From contig JBEKUT010000445.1 in the NCBI GenBank assembly GCA_049514735.1, positions 1 through 6,045 on the forward strand: a stretch of 6,045 nt of DNA, in the 5' to 3' direction. The DNA comes from JAICMB01 sp049514735. Its GTDB lineage: Bacteria > Acidobacteriota > Terriglobia > Bryobacterales > Bryobacteraceae. The position numbers and the translations under genes are program-made. The notes beneath the pieces were generated by a model. The model was not told the DNA's origin and did no database searches. It saw nothing but the letters and a program-made list of their open reading frames with translations. Of the stretch, positions 5,937 to 6,045 are shown one piece after another (within the stretch, counting starts at the first letter, position 1; every line of letters starts with the position of its first letter).

Positions 5937-6045
5937 TCAAAAGTCAAACTGATCGATGTTCGCTTTGTTAAATATAAACGGGGCGCCCAAAATCACATCG
6001 CTGCCTCGGATCTCGATCTTGCCGAGACGGCCAGCCTCAAGCGAA
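5937..6045 (-). CDS. Sugar ABC transporter substrate-binding protein, C-terminal end only (rhamnose-type)
   Basis: Thirty-five codons enter from the right edge and end in TGA at 5937-5939. The tail reads LEAGRLGKIEIRGSDVILG, then APFIFNKANIDQFDF. The ending AGRLG...V.LG.P.vFnk.NID.FdF is the usual C-terminus of rhamnose-type (RhaS) periplasmic binding proteins of ABC importers, related to the AI-2 binding protein LsrB. By family knowledge it would bind the sugar outside the inner membrane and deliver it to the permease. Only the last 35 residues are visible, so the sugar is not certain. It is transcribed toward the secreted-protein gene on the same strand, with a gap of about 52 bp (5885-5936) in which I find no clear terminator or promoter. 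Confidence 0.72.
   Translation of the reverse strand, partial: SLEAGRLGKIEIRGSDVILGAPFIFNKANIDQFDF

Overview
The window looks like chromosomal DNA from an Acidobacteriota bacterium, most likely of the Solibacter/Bryobacter kind. The main reasons are the 723-residue secreted protein (3713-5884, minus strand), with SBBP-type beta-propeller repeats and the C-terminal domain first defined in Solibacter (TIGR03437 type), and the G+C-rich coding with G/C-biased third positions. The assignment comes from protein style, not from a search.

Left part (1-960): a degenerate tandem array of two alternating unit types, which runs off the left edge of the window, abuts a compact 593-bp mobile unit. That unit is a REP-associated Y1 transposase gene (RAYT, 409-903, minus strand) between two inverted 42-bp REP-like sequences (368-409 and 919-960) that match at 40 of 42 positions. 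The array units and the REP ends share the sequence CCGYTTCCGA.

Centre (988-2817, plus strand): a tightly packed three-gene run with overlapping stops and starts. It holds a short, motif-degenerate HldE-like nucleotidyltransferase homologue, a GT9 heptosyltransferase of WaaC type (LPS inner core), and an integral-membrane ICMT/PEMT-like methyltransferase. Together they suggest an envelope or LPS-core operon, with the methyltransferase acting on an unknown membrane substrate.

Right of this (2824-3622, plus strand) lie two small genes of unknown function, each readable only if single-base frameshifts are allowed (two in the first, one in the second). All three shifts are in the same direction. 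They are either decaying genes or assembly errors. A short heptamer repeat and a hairpin (3640-3693) separate them from the convergent secreted-protein gene.

Right edge (5937-6045, minus strand): the last 35 codons of a sugar ABC transporter substrate-binding protein that resembles the rhamnose-type (RhaS) family. No CRISPR array, tRNA or rRNA was seen. The most unusual parts are the two-class tandem array fused to a REP/RAYT unit, and the broken gene pair.
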